64,000 bases of DNA. Origin: Paenibacillus sp. FSL K6-1096. GTDB taxonomy: Bacteria; Bacillota; Bacilli; Paenibacillales; Paenibacillaceae. The notes beneath the pieces were generated by a model. The model worked only from the letters and a program-made list of their open reading frames with translations, was not told where the DNA came from and searched no databases. The DNA lies in the NCBI RefSeq assembly GCF_037977055.1, contig NZ_CP150274.1:4836001-4900000 (forward strand), written 5' to 3'. Made by a program: the position numbers and the translations under genes. Position 1 is the stretch's first letter, and every line of letters begins with the position of its first letter. This document shows, piece after piece, positions 50,339 through 58,137 of this stretch.

Positions 50339-51640
50339 ATGAATCAGCAGCTTGTCCCCAAGCTTAAGCGGGAAGTGACGGTTGAACAATTCGATTCCAG
50401 TATGATCAGTGCCAGCTATCTGCTCAGCTATGGTTCACGGCAATGGCAGATCTCGGAGCTTGTCTATAGTGTAGTGTCTCTTGTGAACGGAAGAAACAGC
50501 GTGGAAGAGATTTGTAGTCAGGTGAATACGACGGGCGGACCTCGGATCGAACCCGAGTCCGTCCATTATATTATACATGAGCTTCTATGGAAGAAGGGGG
50601 TGCTGGAAGGATCAGAGAATACGGACGCTCCCAAGAAATCGCTGAACCAGAGTTTATGGCTGCGTGGAACGCTGATGAAGGCAGGAATTGTAGGAAAGTT
50701 CCGGTTTCTTGGTGCGCTGTATCATCCCAAAATATTCGTCTACCTAGCGGGTCTCGGGCTAATCTCGCAGATATGGCTGCTTTCCTATTTGCTGCATCCG
50801 GGAACCTATCAGACGGTACTTAACACCAACGGCCAAGGTTTTCTATATCTTCTGGGCACAGGTCTACTGGTCACGTTATTCCATGAACTAGGTCATGCCA
50901 GTGCGGCTATGCACTATAAGATAGCACCCGGAAATATCGGATTCGGAATCTATTACGTGATGCCCGTGTTCTATTCCGATGTAACTAAGGTATGGAAGCT
51001 GCCGCGGCTGCAGCGTGTGGTGGTAGATATCGGCGGCATCTATTTTCATTCCCTGCTGCTGCTCGCGCTTTATAGTGGCGGCTGGCTGTTCTCCAATCCC
51101 TACTTGATGGTGTGCGCCATCGTGTTATCGGTTGAGACGGTGCTTAATCTGAATCCGTTCATCAAGCTGGACGGGTATTGGATTCTGTCCGACTTAACGG
51201 GAATCCCCAATCTTCAGGAGCAGATGAAGAAGTTCCTGGCGAGCAAGGTCAGAGGCTTGTTCCTCCATACCGGAGAGGTGAAATTCAACCTTCCTATCGG
51301 TAAAAAGGAAAAGATATTCTTCTATATTTATGTGGCCAGCAGCTCCTTGTTCATGATCTTTTTCTTCTATTGGATCTTCTCCATGGCTTACACGGTGCTC
51401 AGCCATCTGGATAAATTGCAGGCCATCGTGATGGTGGACTATCAGAATCTGTCGGTGTGGGGCGCATTAACACAGGTATTCCGCAATATCTTCAATAATT
51501 TTGTTTATTTGATTTCTTTATTCTTTGTGGGGAGAATGGCTTACGGATTCGGAGGCAAGCTGATTCGTCCTGTTGCATACGCTATCCAGAGGAGGTTCCA
51601 GCGTGAGAAAACAGATCAGCGGGTTTCAGAGCATTCCTGA
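50339..51640 (+). CDS. Membrane M50 peptidase with PqqD-like N-terminus (YydH-like)
   Basis: 433 residues. Residues 1-90 form a PqqD-like/RRE-type domain (ISELVYSVVSLVNGRNSVEE), a module that binds RiPP leader peptides. About eight membrane helices follow, with the zinc motif LFHELGHASAA (His182, Glu183, His186) and a distal Asp candidate in KLDGYWILSDLTGIP. This layout matches the membrane peptidases of radical-SAM RiPP operons such as YydH of the B. subtilis epipeptide system. It probably removes the leader, perhaps during export, or serves self-protection. The ATG lies 9 bases after AGAAAG. Confidence 0.85.
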   Translation: MNQQLVPKLKREVTVEQFDSSMISASYLLSYGSRQWQISELVYSVVSLVNGRNSVEEICSQVNTTGGPRIEPESVHYIIHELLWKKGVLEGSENTDAPKKSLNQSLWLRGTLMKAGIVGKFRFLGALYHPKIFVYLAGLGLISQIWLLSYLLHPGTYQTVLNTNGQGFLYLLGTGLLVTLFHELGHASAAMHYKIAPGNIGFGIYYVMPVFYSDVTKVWKLPRLQRVVVDIGGIYFHSLLLLALYSGGWLFSNPYLMVCAIVLSVETVLNLNPFIKLDGYWILSDLTGIPNLQEQMKKFLASKVRGLFLHTGEVKFNLPIGKKEKIFFYIYVASSSLFMIFFFYWIFSMAYTVLSHLDKLQAIVMVDYQNLSVWGALTQVFRNIFNNFVYLISLFFVGRMAYGFGGKLIRPVAYAIQRRFQREKTDQRVSEHS

Positions 51641-52721
51641 GCGGGAGATGCTGGATTGCCGGATCACATCCTTCCGGGAAATTCTGAGATATTATGGAAT
51701 TAGGCTGGATTCCGCCCCGATCTTCCTGTTAGCAGGCGGTGCGGGATTCCAGTTCGGCCATCTTGCGCTGCCGGAGCTTGCAGGGGTGAAGTTCTGGTTT
51801 GCTGGCAGCTCTGTGCCCGATCTGGAAGAAGAATTCATGAACCGCATTTCGCTTCCCCGGCAGAAGCACCGTATTGCTAATGATCCTGAGGGATGGGAGA
51901 CCATCAAGGGGTTCACAGACCGGGATACTCCCCTGCTCATTATGTTTGACAGCAGATACATAACCAGCGGACCTGCCGGAGGAGAAGGCCTCCTGGGCAA
52001 GCTTTATAATCCTTCCATGACTGTTTTTACAGGCTATGACACAGAACAGGAAGAGGCCTATATTGTGCTTCATCAGACGGACCGGCAGTCAGAGGTGCTG
52101 GTGACGTCCCTGCCTGAATTTCTGGGTTCACGGCATCATGTAACCATTCCCTCTTCACCCGAAGGCATCTGTTATGAGCTGAACATTGATGCATCATACA
52201 GGGAGTGGATAAAGACTGAATATCCGCAGCTGCTGAAGAATGCCCTGCAGGATACGTGTGAGCGCATGCTCGGGAAGGGGAAGATGGAGGACCTGGGAGC
52301 CGGTGCGGAGATTACGGATGGTGTTCAGGGAATTTCAGGCCTGGATAGGCTCATTGCAGAGATGGAGCAGTATGCTTCGGAGCTTACCGGAACAGGAGTC
52401 TTCAACGCCAAGCAGTTTGTGGTGATGTTCCTGATTCTAAGGGGCAATCTTGAGATGGGCAGCTATACGTGCAGCAGAGCAGAGTTCGGCAATAGCCTGC
52501 AGAAGGTTGGCGGCTTGTTTGATCCTCAGGCGTTCCAGGAGCTGGGCCAGGAATTTATTGAAGCTGGCGGACTTTGGCGCAGCGTGATGAGACAGCTATA
52601 CAATGTAAGATTCCGCACCCAGGACCCTGCTGCGTATGTTGGTGAGATTATAGCGATATTCAGGCAGATTAGGGATAAGGAGCAGCTGCTGTTCACCAGG
52701 CTGAATAATATTTTGCAATGA
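51603..52721 (+). CDS. BtrH-like N-terminal-domain acyltransferase
   Basis: 372 residues with a GTG start after GAGGAGG, inside the end of the peptidase gene. The N-terminal segment IPEREMLDCRITSFREILRYYG, with candidate nucleophile Cys19, and the following GGAGFQFGHLAL resemble the BtrH N-terminal domain (with a DUF4872-like C-terminal half). BtrH transfers an acyl group from a carrier protein to an amine in butirosin synthesis. In an operon that starts with an ACP and contains precursor peptides, it is the natural candidate to move the finished chain onto the peptide. Assignment by motif is moderate; the role is inferred. Confidence 0.65.
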   Translation: MRKQISGFQSIPEREMLDCRITSFREILRYYGIRLDSAPIFLLAGGAGFQFGHLALPELAGVKFWFAGSSVPDLEEEFMNRISLPRQKHRIANDPEGWETIKGFTDRDTPLLIMFDSRYITSGPAGGEGLLGKLYNPSMTVFTGYDTEQEEAYIVLHQTDRQSEVLVTSLPEFLGSRHHVTIPSSPEGICYELNIDASYREWIKTEYPQLLKNALQDTCERMLGKGKMEDLGAGAEITDGVQGISGLDRLIAEMEQYASELTGTGVFNAKQFVVMFLILRGNLEMGSYTCSRAEFGNSLQKVGGLFDPQAFQELGQEFIEAGGLWRSVMRQLYNVRFRTQDPAAYVGEIIAIFRQIRDKEQLLFTRLNNILQ

Positions 52722-52745
52722 ATAGGAATTTATTTGTGAATTTCC

Positions 52746-52769
52746 GAACAATATCCAAATGACTTCGTA
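52746..52769 (+). promoter_or_regulatory. ECF-sigma-type promoter before the sigY-like operon
   Basis: GAAC (52746-52749), 16 bases, CGTA (52766-52769), the layout of Bacillus ECF promoters (GAAC ... CGT). It precedes the sigma gene by about 30 bp, as expected for autoregulation. Confidence 0.5.
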
Positions 52770-52799
52770 ATGTAGATTGAAAGGGCGGGCGGAGAACAG

Positions 52800-53354
52800 A
52801 TGATGACAGACCAACAGCTCGTTGAAGGATGCAAGTCAGGCCAGCCGGAGCATCTTGAACTGCTTATTACCAGGTATAGGGATGATCTGTACCGCTTCTG
52901 CTGCCATCTGACACTGAGCCGGCAGGATGCCGAGGATCTGTTCCAGGAGGTATGGGTGCGGGTAATCCGTAAGCTGGAGAAGTATAATGCGGAGCGTCCA
53001 TTTAAGCCCTGGCTGTTCCAGATAGCCTTTAATTTGTATCGCGACCACTACCGGAAGTGGAAAAGTGTATACGCCCTCTGGAATTGGCTGTCTTCTGATA
53101 CAGAGCTGATTCAGCTCAGAGACCCCGCGCCTTCGGCAGAGGAGAATCTGCTGCAGAGTGAGAAGCACCGGCAGCTGGAAGAGTGTCTCCGCGGTCTGCC
53201 TGCGCGTTATCTGGCCCCCCTGGTGCTGTATTACTATGAAGAGTTCAGCTATGAAGGTATTGCTGAAGTGCTGGGTGTGCCGGTCGGAACTGTCAAATCC
53301 AGATTGAATCAAGGCAAGAAGCTGCTGCACAGTCTAATGAAGGAGATGAACTGA
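52800..53354 (+). CDS. ECF RNA polymerase sigma factor (SigY-like)
   Basis: 184 residues. Region 2 (~15-80) has RYRDDLYRFCCHLTLSRQDA and EDLFQEVWVRVIRKL; region 4 (~125-180) ends with YYEEFSYEGIAEVLGVPVG and TVKSRLNQGKKLL. Gene order downstream (small membrane protein, PLDc_N-like proteins, ABC ATPase, permease) parallels sigY-yxlCDEFG of B. subtilis, in which small membrane proteins restrain SigY. An ECF-type promoter lies just upstream. It lies 78 bp downstream of the BtrH-like gene, so the two operons may be functionally linked, but this is only positional. Confidence 0.88.
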   Translation: MMTDQQLVEGCKSGQPEHLELLITRYRDDLYRFCCHLTLSRQDAEDLFQEVWVRVIRKLEKYNAERPFKPWLFQIAFNLYRDHYRKWKSVYALWNWLSSDTELIQLRDPAPSAEENLLQSEKHRQLEECLRGLPARYLAPLVLYYYEEFSYEGIAEVLGVPVGTVKSRLNQGKKLLHSLMKEMN

Positions 53355-53681
53355 TTGAAGAAGCCCGGAGACAATGAACGGCTGCTGAAGGAATATTTCA
53401 ACACCCCGCTCACCCCTTCGCCCCGGCTGGTCTCCAGCACCATACGGCGGATACAGGGGCGTGGCAGTATAGGCATCATCGTGGGATTAATGGCGCTGCA
53501 ATGGCTGGTATTCATCATGATTGCAGGATTCTTCCTGGCAGGTCCGGCGGCGCTGCCATGGGTCATCAGCCTGCTGCTGCTATTCGTCCTGGCGGGAATG
53601 GTTGCAGCCGCCCTGTTATTGTACCGTATGACAGGAGGCAGGGAGGGAGCGGGAGCTTATGAGAATTCACTTCACCGTTGA
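53355..53681 (+). CDS. Putative anti-sigma factor (YxlC position)
   Basis: 108 residues with a TTG start directly abutting the sigma-factor stop. A ~40-residue cytoplasmic N-terminus (ERLLKEYFNTPLTPSPRLVS) precedes two membrane helices (~42-66, ~69-92). There is no classical zinc-binding anti-sigma motif, but size, topology and position match YxlC, which holds SigY at the membrane. The function is inferred from synteny. Confidence 0.65.
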   Translation: MKKPGDNERLLKEYFNTPLTPSPRLVSSTIRRIQGRGSIGIIVGLMALQWLVFIMIAGFFLAGPAALPWVISLLLLFVLAGMVAAALLLYRMTGGREGAGAYENSLHR

Positions 53682-54036
53682 GAAGTTTGTATTCTGGGGG
53701 CTTACAGCCATCGTCCTGTTAAGCTGCATTGCACTGGGAGTAGGCATCAGTCCCTATATGGATGACTTTCTGGAGGAGAATCAGACCTGGCTGATTGTAA
53801 TGAGTCTGCTGGCCTTGCTGTTCCTCAGCCTCAATGTTCTGATTGCTGTATTCATATACAAGGATGCGTCCCGGCGGAGGATGAACGCTTGGCTGTGGAT
53901 GACAGCGGTAATCTACATTCCCAACTTCATCGGCCTGATCCTGTACCTGCTGGCCAGGAAGCAGCCGCGCAATGCAATAACCGCCGGCTCAGGCATTGAG
54001 GCTATCCGCTGTCCGCACTGCGGCCATCTAATCTAA
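53659..54036 (+). CDS. Small membrane protein with C-terminal zinc-ribbon-like motif (YxlD position)
   Basis: 125 residues overlapping the previous gene by 23 bp. Three membrane helices (~10-30, ~43-65, ~75-98); the segment FIYKDASRRRMNAWLWM and PNFIGLILYLLARK resembles the PLDc_N two-helix module of YxlE/YxlD. The end, EAIRCPHCGHLI, has one CxxC, half of a zinc ribbon, suggesting zinc binding as a dimer. Probably part of the sigma-factor control complex. Confidence 0.65.
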   Translation: MRIHFTVEKFVFWGLTAIVLLSCIALGVGISPYMDDFLEENQTWLIVMSLLALLFLSLNVLIAVFIYKDASRRRMNAWLWMTAVIYIPNFIGLILYLLARKQPRNAITAGSGIEAIRCPHCGHLI

Positions 54037-54056
54037 ACCGGGGAGTGTATAAATCT

Positions 54057-54437
54057 ATGAACAAGAAATGGATGACACTAGGAATTTTGATCACTATAGT
54101 GCCTTTGCTGATAACATCCTGTGACAAAAGAATGATGTTCGTCGGCTCCAGCACCAAGAGCAAGCTAAGCGCATCTTATAAGCTGTTTACAGGTACGGAG
54201 GAGAAGAAGATTAAGCTCAAAAGCGGCGAAACGCTCAGCATGGACTATAATTCCAAGGTGGAAAAGGGCGAATTGTCCATGAAGTTATATGGCCCGGACA
54301 ATGAGGTACTGAAGGAGCTTGGGACCAATGAGTCGGGTACGGAGAAGGTAGAGGCAGACAAGGACGGGAAGTACCGGATTGAAGTCAAGGGCGAGGATAC
54401 CAAGGGAAGCTTCGAGGTTGCATTTAAGGTTGAATAA
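54057..54437 (+). CDS. Small lipoprotein
   Basis: About 126 residues. Signal peptide MNKKWMTLGILITIVPLLIT then lipobox Cys in ITSCDK. The mature part is Lys/Glu-rich and beta-structured (KSGETLSMDYNSKVEKGELS, KLYGPDNEVLKEL). It looks like an extracellular, membrane-anchored sensor or decoy. I know of no equivalent at this position in the B. subtilis sigY operon, so it may be a Paenibacillus addition. ATG chosen because GGGGAGTG is upstream; a GTG four codons earlier is inside that site. Confidence 0.7.
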   Translation: MNKKWMTLGILITIVPLLITSCDKRMMFVGSSTKSKLSASYKLFTGTEEKKIKLKSGETLSMDYNSKVEKGELSMKLYGPDNEVLKELGTNESGTEKVEADKDGKYRIEVKGEDTKGSFEVAFKVE

Positions 54438-54462
54438 CGGTCTACAAGGGGATGATGTGGGA

Positions 54463-54690
54463 ATGGAATTCGGTACATTTACAATTGGGGAGAATGTGGA
54501 TTCGAAATTCTGGCTGATGTTATCACCGCTCATCGTGCTTCAGCTTGTATTATGGATTATTGCGTTTGTGGATATCGCCAGACGAACCCGCTTTCGCTTC
54601 GGCAATAAGTGGATCTGGTCGCTGATTGTTATCTTTGGCAATATCCTTGGACCTGTGGCCTACTTCCTGCTCCGGGGAGAGGAAGAGTGA
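54463..54690 (+). CDS. PLDc_N-domain small membrane protein (YxlE-like)
   Basis: 75 residues. Two membrane helices (~22-42 and ~52-70) with VDIARRTRFRFGNKWIWSLI and NILGPVAYFLLRGEEE, the PLDc_N signature seen in YxlE, a negative regulator of SigY. Start at the ATG after GGGGATGATG; the longer reading frame lies within the lipoprotein gene. Overlaps the ATPase gene by four bases. Confidence 0.8.
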   Translation: MEFGTFTIGENVDSKFWLMLSPLIVLQLVLWIIAFVDIARRTRFRFGNKWIWSLIVIFGNILGPVAYFLLRGEEE

Positions 54691-55616
54691 GCTATATTCT
54701 GGAAACCGAGAAGCTGACCAAAACCTTCGGCTCGTTCACCGCTGTTCAGGAGATGACGGTCCGTATCCCTGATTCATCGGTATGCGGTATTCTGGGAGCG
54801 AACGGGGCAGGGAAGACCACCACCTTAAAAATGCTCTGCGGGCTGTCTCGTCCCACTTCGGGCATCATCAGAATTGATGGAGAGATGCTGGAATTTGGCA
54901 AGCCGCATGACTCCCGGCTGGGCTTTGTCCCGGATGTGCCGCAATATTACAAATGGATGAAGCCCAAAGAGCTGATGCGGTTTGTGGGAGAACTGTACAA
55001 TATGAGTGGCCCTGCGTTAAGCAGCCGGATTGAGGGGCTGCTTCACAAGGTTGGCCTGGAGGGCTGTAACAAACGCATCGGAAGCTTCTCCCGTGGTATG
55101 AAGCAGCGGCTAGGCATTGCCCAGGCGCTACTGCCGGAGCCGAAGCTTCTGATACTGGACGAACCGACCTCGGCGCTAGATCCGGTAGGCAGAAGTGAGG
55201 TGCTTGAACTGATCCGGTCGCTTGGCGGAGAACTGACAATTCTATTGTCCTCACATAATCTGTATGAGGTTGAACAGGTCTGCGACCGAATTCTAATGAT
55301 GGATCAGGGCAAGGTGATTGCCGATGATTTGCTGGTCAATATCAAGAGCAGGTCCGCTCTGAATACCCTTGAGCTTCAGACAGAGAGCTTGGAGCTTCTG
55401 CAAGCCGCAGCTTCATTATTAAGCGGACACCCGCAAGTTCTGGAAGCTGAGGTTCTGGAAGAGCGGAAGATGTTAAGCCTGAATGTGGCTGATATTAGGC
55501 AGGCGCAGCTCTATATCCCGCATCTGCTGTCGGATGCAGGTATTCCCCTTACACTGTTTCGGATGACGGAGCCCACATTGGAACAATTTTTTCTGAAGAT
55601 GGTGAATGTCCGGTGA
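54687..55616 (+). CDS. ABC transporter ATP-binding protein (YxlF-like)
   Basis: 309 residues, GTG start overlapping the preceding stop, GGGGAGAGG upstream. Walker A GANGAGKTTTLKMLCG (~40), signature FSRGMKQRLGIAQALLPEP (~133), Walker B LLILDEPTSALDP and switch His in LLSSHNLYEVEQV. A C-terminal ~80-residue extension is typical of CcmA/NatA-type ATPases for two-component exporters. Pairs with the permease downstream. In B. subtilis YxlFG is part of the sigY operon; substrate unknown. It could export or confer immunity to the neighbouring peptide product, which is speculation. Confidence 0.88.
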   Translation: MSYILETEKLTKTFGSFTAVQEMTVRIPDSSVCGILGANGAGKTTTLKMLCGLSRPTSGIIRIDGEMLEFGKPHDSRLGFVPDVPQYYKWMKPKELMRFVGELYNMSGPALSSRIEGLLHKVGLEGCNKRIGSFSRGMKQRLGIAQALLPEPKLLILDEPTSALDPVGRSEVLELIRSLGGELTILLSSHNLYEVEQVCDRILMMDQGKVIADDLLVNIKSRSALNTLELQTESLELLQAAASLLSGHPQVLEAEVLEERKMLSLNVADIRQAQLYIPHLLSDAGIPLTLFRMTEPTLEQFFLKMVNVR

Positions 55617-56383
55617 ATGTTAAAGTGCTGTTCAGGAAAGATCTGAGAGAGTTGATGGTCAGCAGGAAGGTGCTGATTCTGTTAGGGGTATTTATTTTTT
55701 TTGCCTTGTCAGGCCCGCTGTCTGCTAAGTTTGAACCCGAATTAATGAAGGCTTATTCGAATAAGTTAGGTCCGGGAAGTGTTATTCATGTCCCCGCTCC
55801 GGAGTACACTGATGCCTATAAGGATACCTTTAACAATCTCCAGCAGGCGGGAATCATCGTAGTAATTCTGCTGGTATGCGGAACAATTGTCGATGAGAAA
55901 AAAAACGGAACTGCTGCGTTTCTGCTGACAAAGGGGCTGTCACGGACCTCCTTTCTATTGAGCAAGGTTGCCTCCAGGGTGCTGCTGTTTACCACTGCCT
56001 GCGCTGCGGCTGGTATCGTATGTGTTCTGTACACTTATCTGATATTTGGTGAATTTTCTCTTCCGAATTTGTATCTGGCTTTTCTCTTGTATTGGGTGTA
56101 TGGGATTTTTGTAATCTGTGTTTCCATGCTGGCCAGCGTACTGGCCCGGACGTTTACCCAGGCTTTTTTTGCCGGGTTTGCCGCCTATTTTGTCATCAGC
56201 CTGTTGAATCTGGTGCCTTATCTGGACCGCTACGTACCCGGAAGGCTGAACACTATTAACGGGGATATCCTTTCCGGAGCTAATCTGCCGGAGCATTGGA
56301 TGATCCCTGCGGCCATAACCTTGCTTCTGTCGGCAGTACTGGTCTTCCTGTGCCAGCGTATTTTTCAGAAGCAAGAACTATAG
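55613..56383 (+). CDS. ABC transporter permease (YxlG-like)
   Basis: 256 residues, start overlapping the ATPase stop. About six membrane helices; first at ~20-37, then an outer loop (~38-75), then five more, with the ABC-2 type segment VDEKKNGTAAFLLTKGLSRT between helices two and three. It forms the channel for the preceding ATPase. Last gene of the sigY-like operon; a terminator-like hairpin follows. Confidence 0.85.
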   Translation: MNVKVLFRKDLRELMVSRKVLILLGVFIFFALSGPLSAKFEPELMKAYSNKLGPGSVIHVPAPEYTDAYKDTFNNLQQAGIIVVILLVCGTIVDEKKNGTAAFLLTKGLSRTSFLLSKVASRVLLFTTACAAAGIVCVLYTYLIFGEFSLPNLYLAFLLYWVYGIFVICVSMLASVLARTFTQAFFAGFAAYFVISLLNLVPYLDRYVPGRLNTINGDILSGANLPEHWMIPAAITLLLSAVLVFLCQRIFQKQEL

Positions 56384-56415
56384 CAGGGGAAACGCTGCAT
56401 AGCATTTAGAATCAG

Positions 56416-56447
56416 GACTCTTCCTTATTATAAGGCGGGGTCTTTTT
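56416..56447 (+). terminator. Terminator of the sigY-like operon
   Basis: GACTCTTCCTT and AAGGCGGGGTC pair imperfectly around ATTAT and run into TTTTT. Confidence 0.75.
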
Positions 56448-56528
56448 GGCATGAGGATGAGGGGAATCACTGATTTAATAGAATTCATACTAATTATAAC
56501 TAAATATATTCAAACATAATTAAATGCA

Positions 56529-56557
56529 TTGTAAAATTCGTTATGACTTGCTAGAAT
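56529..56557 (+). promoter_or_regulatory. Sigma-A promoter of modAB
   Basis: TTGTAA, 17 bases, TAGAAT, ending about 40 bp before the modA start. Confidence 0.65.
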
Positions 56558-56598
56558 ATGATCAAAATATATGAAATAGCAATTGGGAGGAATGGAGC

Positions 56599-57381
56599 AT
56601 GCTGAAGAAGTGGTTAATGGGATTGCTGGTGCTTCTTACGGTGACGGGCGTGTCGGCGGGTTCAGTGGGAGATGTTGAAGCGGCAGTCAAGAAGACGGAG
56701 ATTATGGTCTCCGCAGCAGCAAGTCTCCAGGACAGTCTGGACCAGATTGCAGTGCAGTACGAGAAGCAGCATCCTGATATTAAGCTGGTATTCAATTATG
56801 GCGCGTCCGGCACGCTGCAGAAGCAGATTGAGCAGGGAGCACCGGCGGACTTGTTCTTCTCGGCAGGCGATAAGCAGATGAATGCGCTGGTGGATAAGGA
56901 TCTGATTGCTGACCACATAGCGCTGCTGAAGAATCAGTTGGTCGTCGTTGTTCCTTCCAGTTCGAACACGAAGTTTACGTCCATTACCGAGCTTACCGGG
57001 CCCGCCTTCAAAAAGGTAGCGGTAGGCCAGCCCGAATCGGTCCCGGCCGGACAATACGCCCAGCAGTCGCTGACAGCGAAGAAGGTATGGGATACGCTGC
57101 AAGGCAAGCTGGTCTTCGCCAAGGATGTCCGCCAGGTGTTATCCTATGTAGAGACAGGCAATGCGGATGCAGGCTTCGTCTACAAGACGGATGCCCTCAC
57201 CTCGAAGAAGGTGAAGATTGCCCTGACCGTTGGCGGTCATGTACACAAGGCAATTAACTATCCGGTGGGGATTGTTAAGGATTCGAAGCATCAGGCGGAG
57301 GCCAAAGCGTTCTACAGCTATGTGCAAACCGCAGGAGCAAGCTCGGTCTTCACCGGCTACGGCTTTCAATTGGCGAAATAA
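56599..57381 (+). CDS. modA: Molybdate ABC transporter substrate-binding protein
   Basis: 260 residues, RBS GGGAGG. Signal peptide (~1-25), then the ModA pattern: ILVSAAASLQDSLDQI-like start (IMVSAAASLQDSL), NYGASGTLQKQIEQGAPADL, ESVPAGQYAQQSL and YVETGNADAGFVYKTDAL. It binds molybdate or tungstate outside the cell. Oddity: a Gram-positive ModA is normally a lipoprotein, but no lipobox Cys is present (VTGVSAGSVGD), so it may stay by an uncleaved anchor or be released. Confidence 0.92.
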   Translation: MLKKWLMGLLVLLTVTGVSAGSVGDVEAAVKKTEIMVSAAASLQDSLDQIAVQYEKQHPDIKLVFNYGASGTLQKQIEQGAPADLFFSAGDKQMNALVDKDLIADHIALLKNQLVVVVPSSSNTKFTSITELTGPAFKKVAVGQPESVPAGQYAQQSLTAKKVWDTLQGKLVFAKDVRQVLSYVETGNADAGFVYKTDALTSKKVKIALTVGGHVHKAINYPVGIVKDSKHQAEAKAFYSYVQTAGASSVFTGYGFQLAK

Positions 57382-57410
57382 GTAACTTCTATTAGATAGG
57401 GTGACAAGAG

Positions 57411-58073
57411 ATGGAGATCCAATGGGCCGATTTTTTCGCCCCGGTCTGGCTGTCGGTGAAGATTGCGGTATTGACCAGCATCATCGTGTTCCTGCTGGCT
57501 GTGCTGGCGGCCCGGAAGATGGCCGGGCGCAGATTCTTCGGGCATAACCTGGTGGAGACGGTACTGCTGCTTCCGCTGGTGCTGCCTCCGACCGTAGTCG
57601 GCTTCGTCCTGCTGGTGGTCCTTGGACGGCGGAGCTGGATTGGCAGGCTGTATGAGCAGTTCACGGAGCAGACCATTCTGTTTACCTGGGGGGCGGCGGT
57701 CATTGCCGCTGTCGTGGTGGCTTTTCCGCTGGTATACCGGACGGTTAAGGCAGGCTTCGAGGGAGTGGAGAAGGATCTGGAGGATGCGGCACGGGCACAG
57801 GGAGCCAGCGAGCTTCAGGTGCTGCGCTACGTGACCCTGCCGCTGGCCGGACGTTCGCTGGCTGCCGGTTATGTGCTCGGCTTCGCCCGCGGGCTGGGTG
57901 AGTTCGGGGCGACGATTATGGTGGCAGGAAATATCCCGGGCCGCACCCAGACTATACCTACTGCCATCTATGTCGCAGTAGACGGCGGCAACATGACGCT
58001 GGCCTGGATGTGGGTCGGCTCAATCATTGTCATTTCCATGCTCATGCTGATGTTTGTGAACCGCCGTTCCTGA
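57411..58073 (+). CDS. modB: Molybdate ABC transporter permease
   Basis: 220 residues with five or six membrane helices and the binding-protein-dependent transport signature EDAARAQGASELQVLRYVTLP (EAA loop, about residues 125-143, spanning two adjacent stretches). GARGLGEFGATIMVAGNIPG-like FARGLGEFGATIMVAG is typical of ModB. 29 bp after modA. No modC ATPase gene follows: a terminator ends the operon, so the ATPase must be encoded elsewhere or shared. Confidence 0.92.
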   Translation: MEIQWADFFAPVWLSVKIAVLTSIIVFLLAVLAARKMAGRRFFGHNLVETVLLLPLVLPPTVVGFVLLVVLGRRSWIGRLYEQFTEQTILFTWGAAVIAAVVVAFPLVYRTVKAGFEGVEKDLEDAARAQGASELQVLRYVTLPLAGRSLAAGYVLGFARGLGEFGATIMVAGNIPGRTQTIPTAIYVAVDGGNMTLAWMWVGSIIVISMLMLMFVNRRS

Positions 58074-58094
58074 CGGATTTAAGCTAACCAGCGC

Positions 58095-58137
58095 AACCCC
58101 CATCCTCCGGGATTTCCGGTGAGGGCGGGGTTTTTTT
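58095..58137 (+). terminator. Terminator of modAB
   Basis: AACCCC and CGGGGTT outer arms with inner CCTC/GAGG and CCGG/CCGG pairing, followed by seven T. The second 51-bp repeat array starts directly behind it. Confidence 0.88.

Noticed and set aside
53659..54036. Classical zinc-dependent anti-sigma factor
   Set aside because: The CxxC is at the C-terminus and the HxxxCxxC motif of that family is absent; position fits YxlD better.
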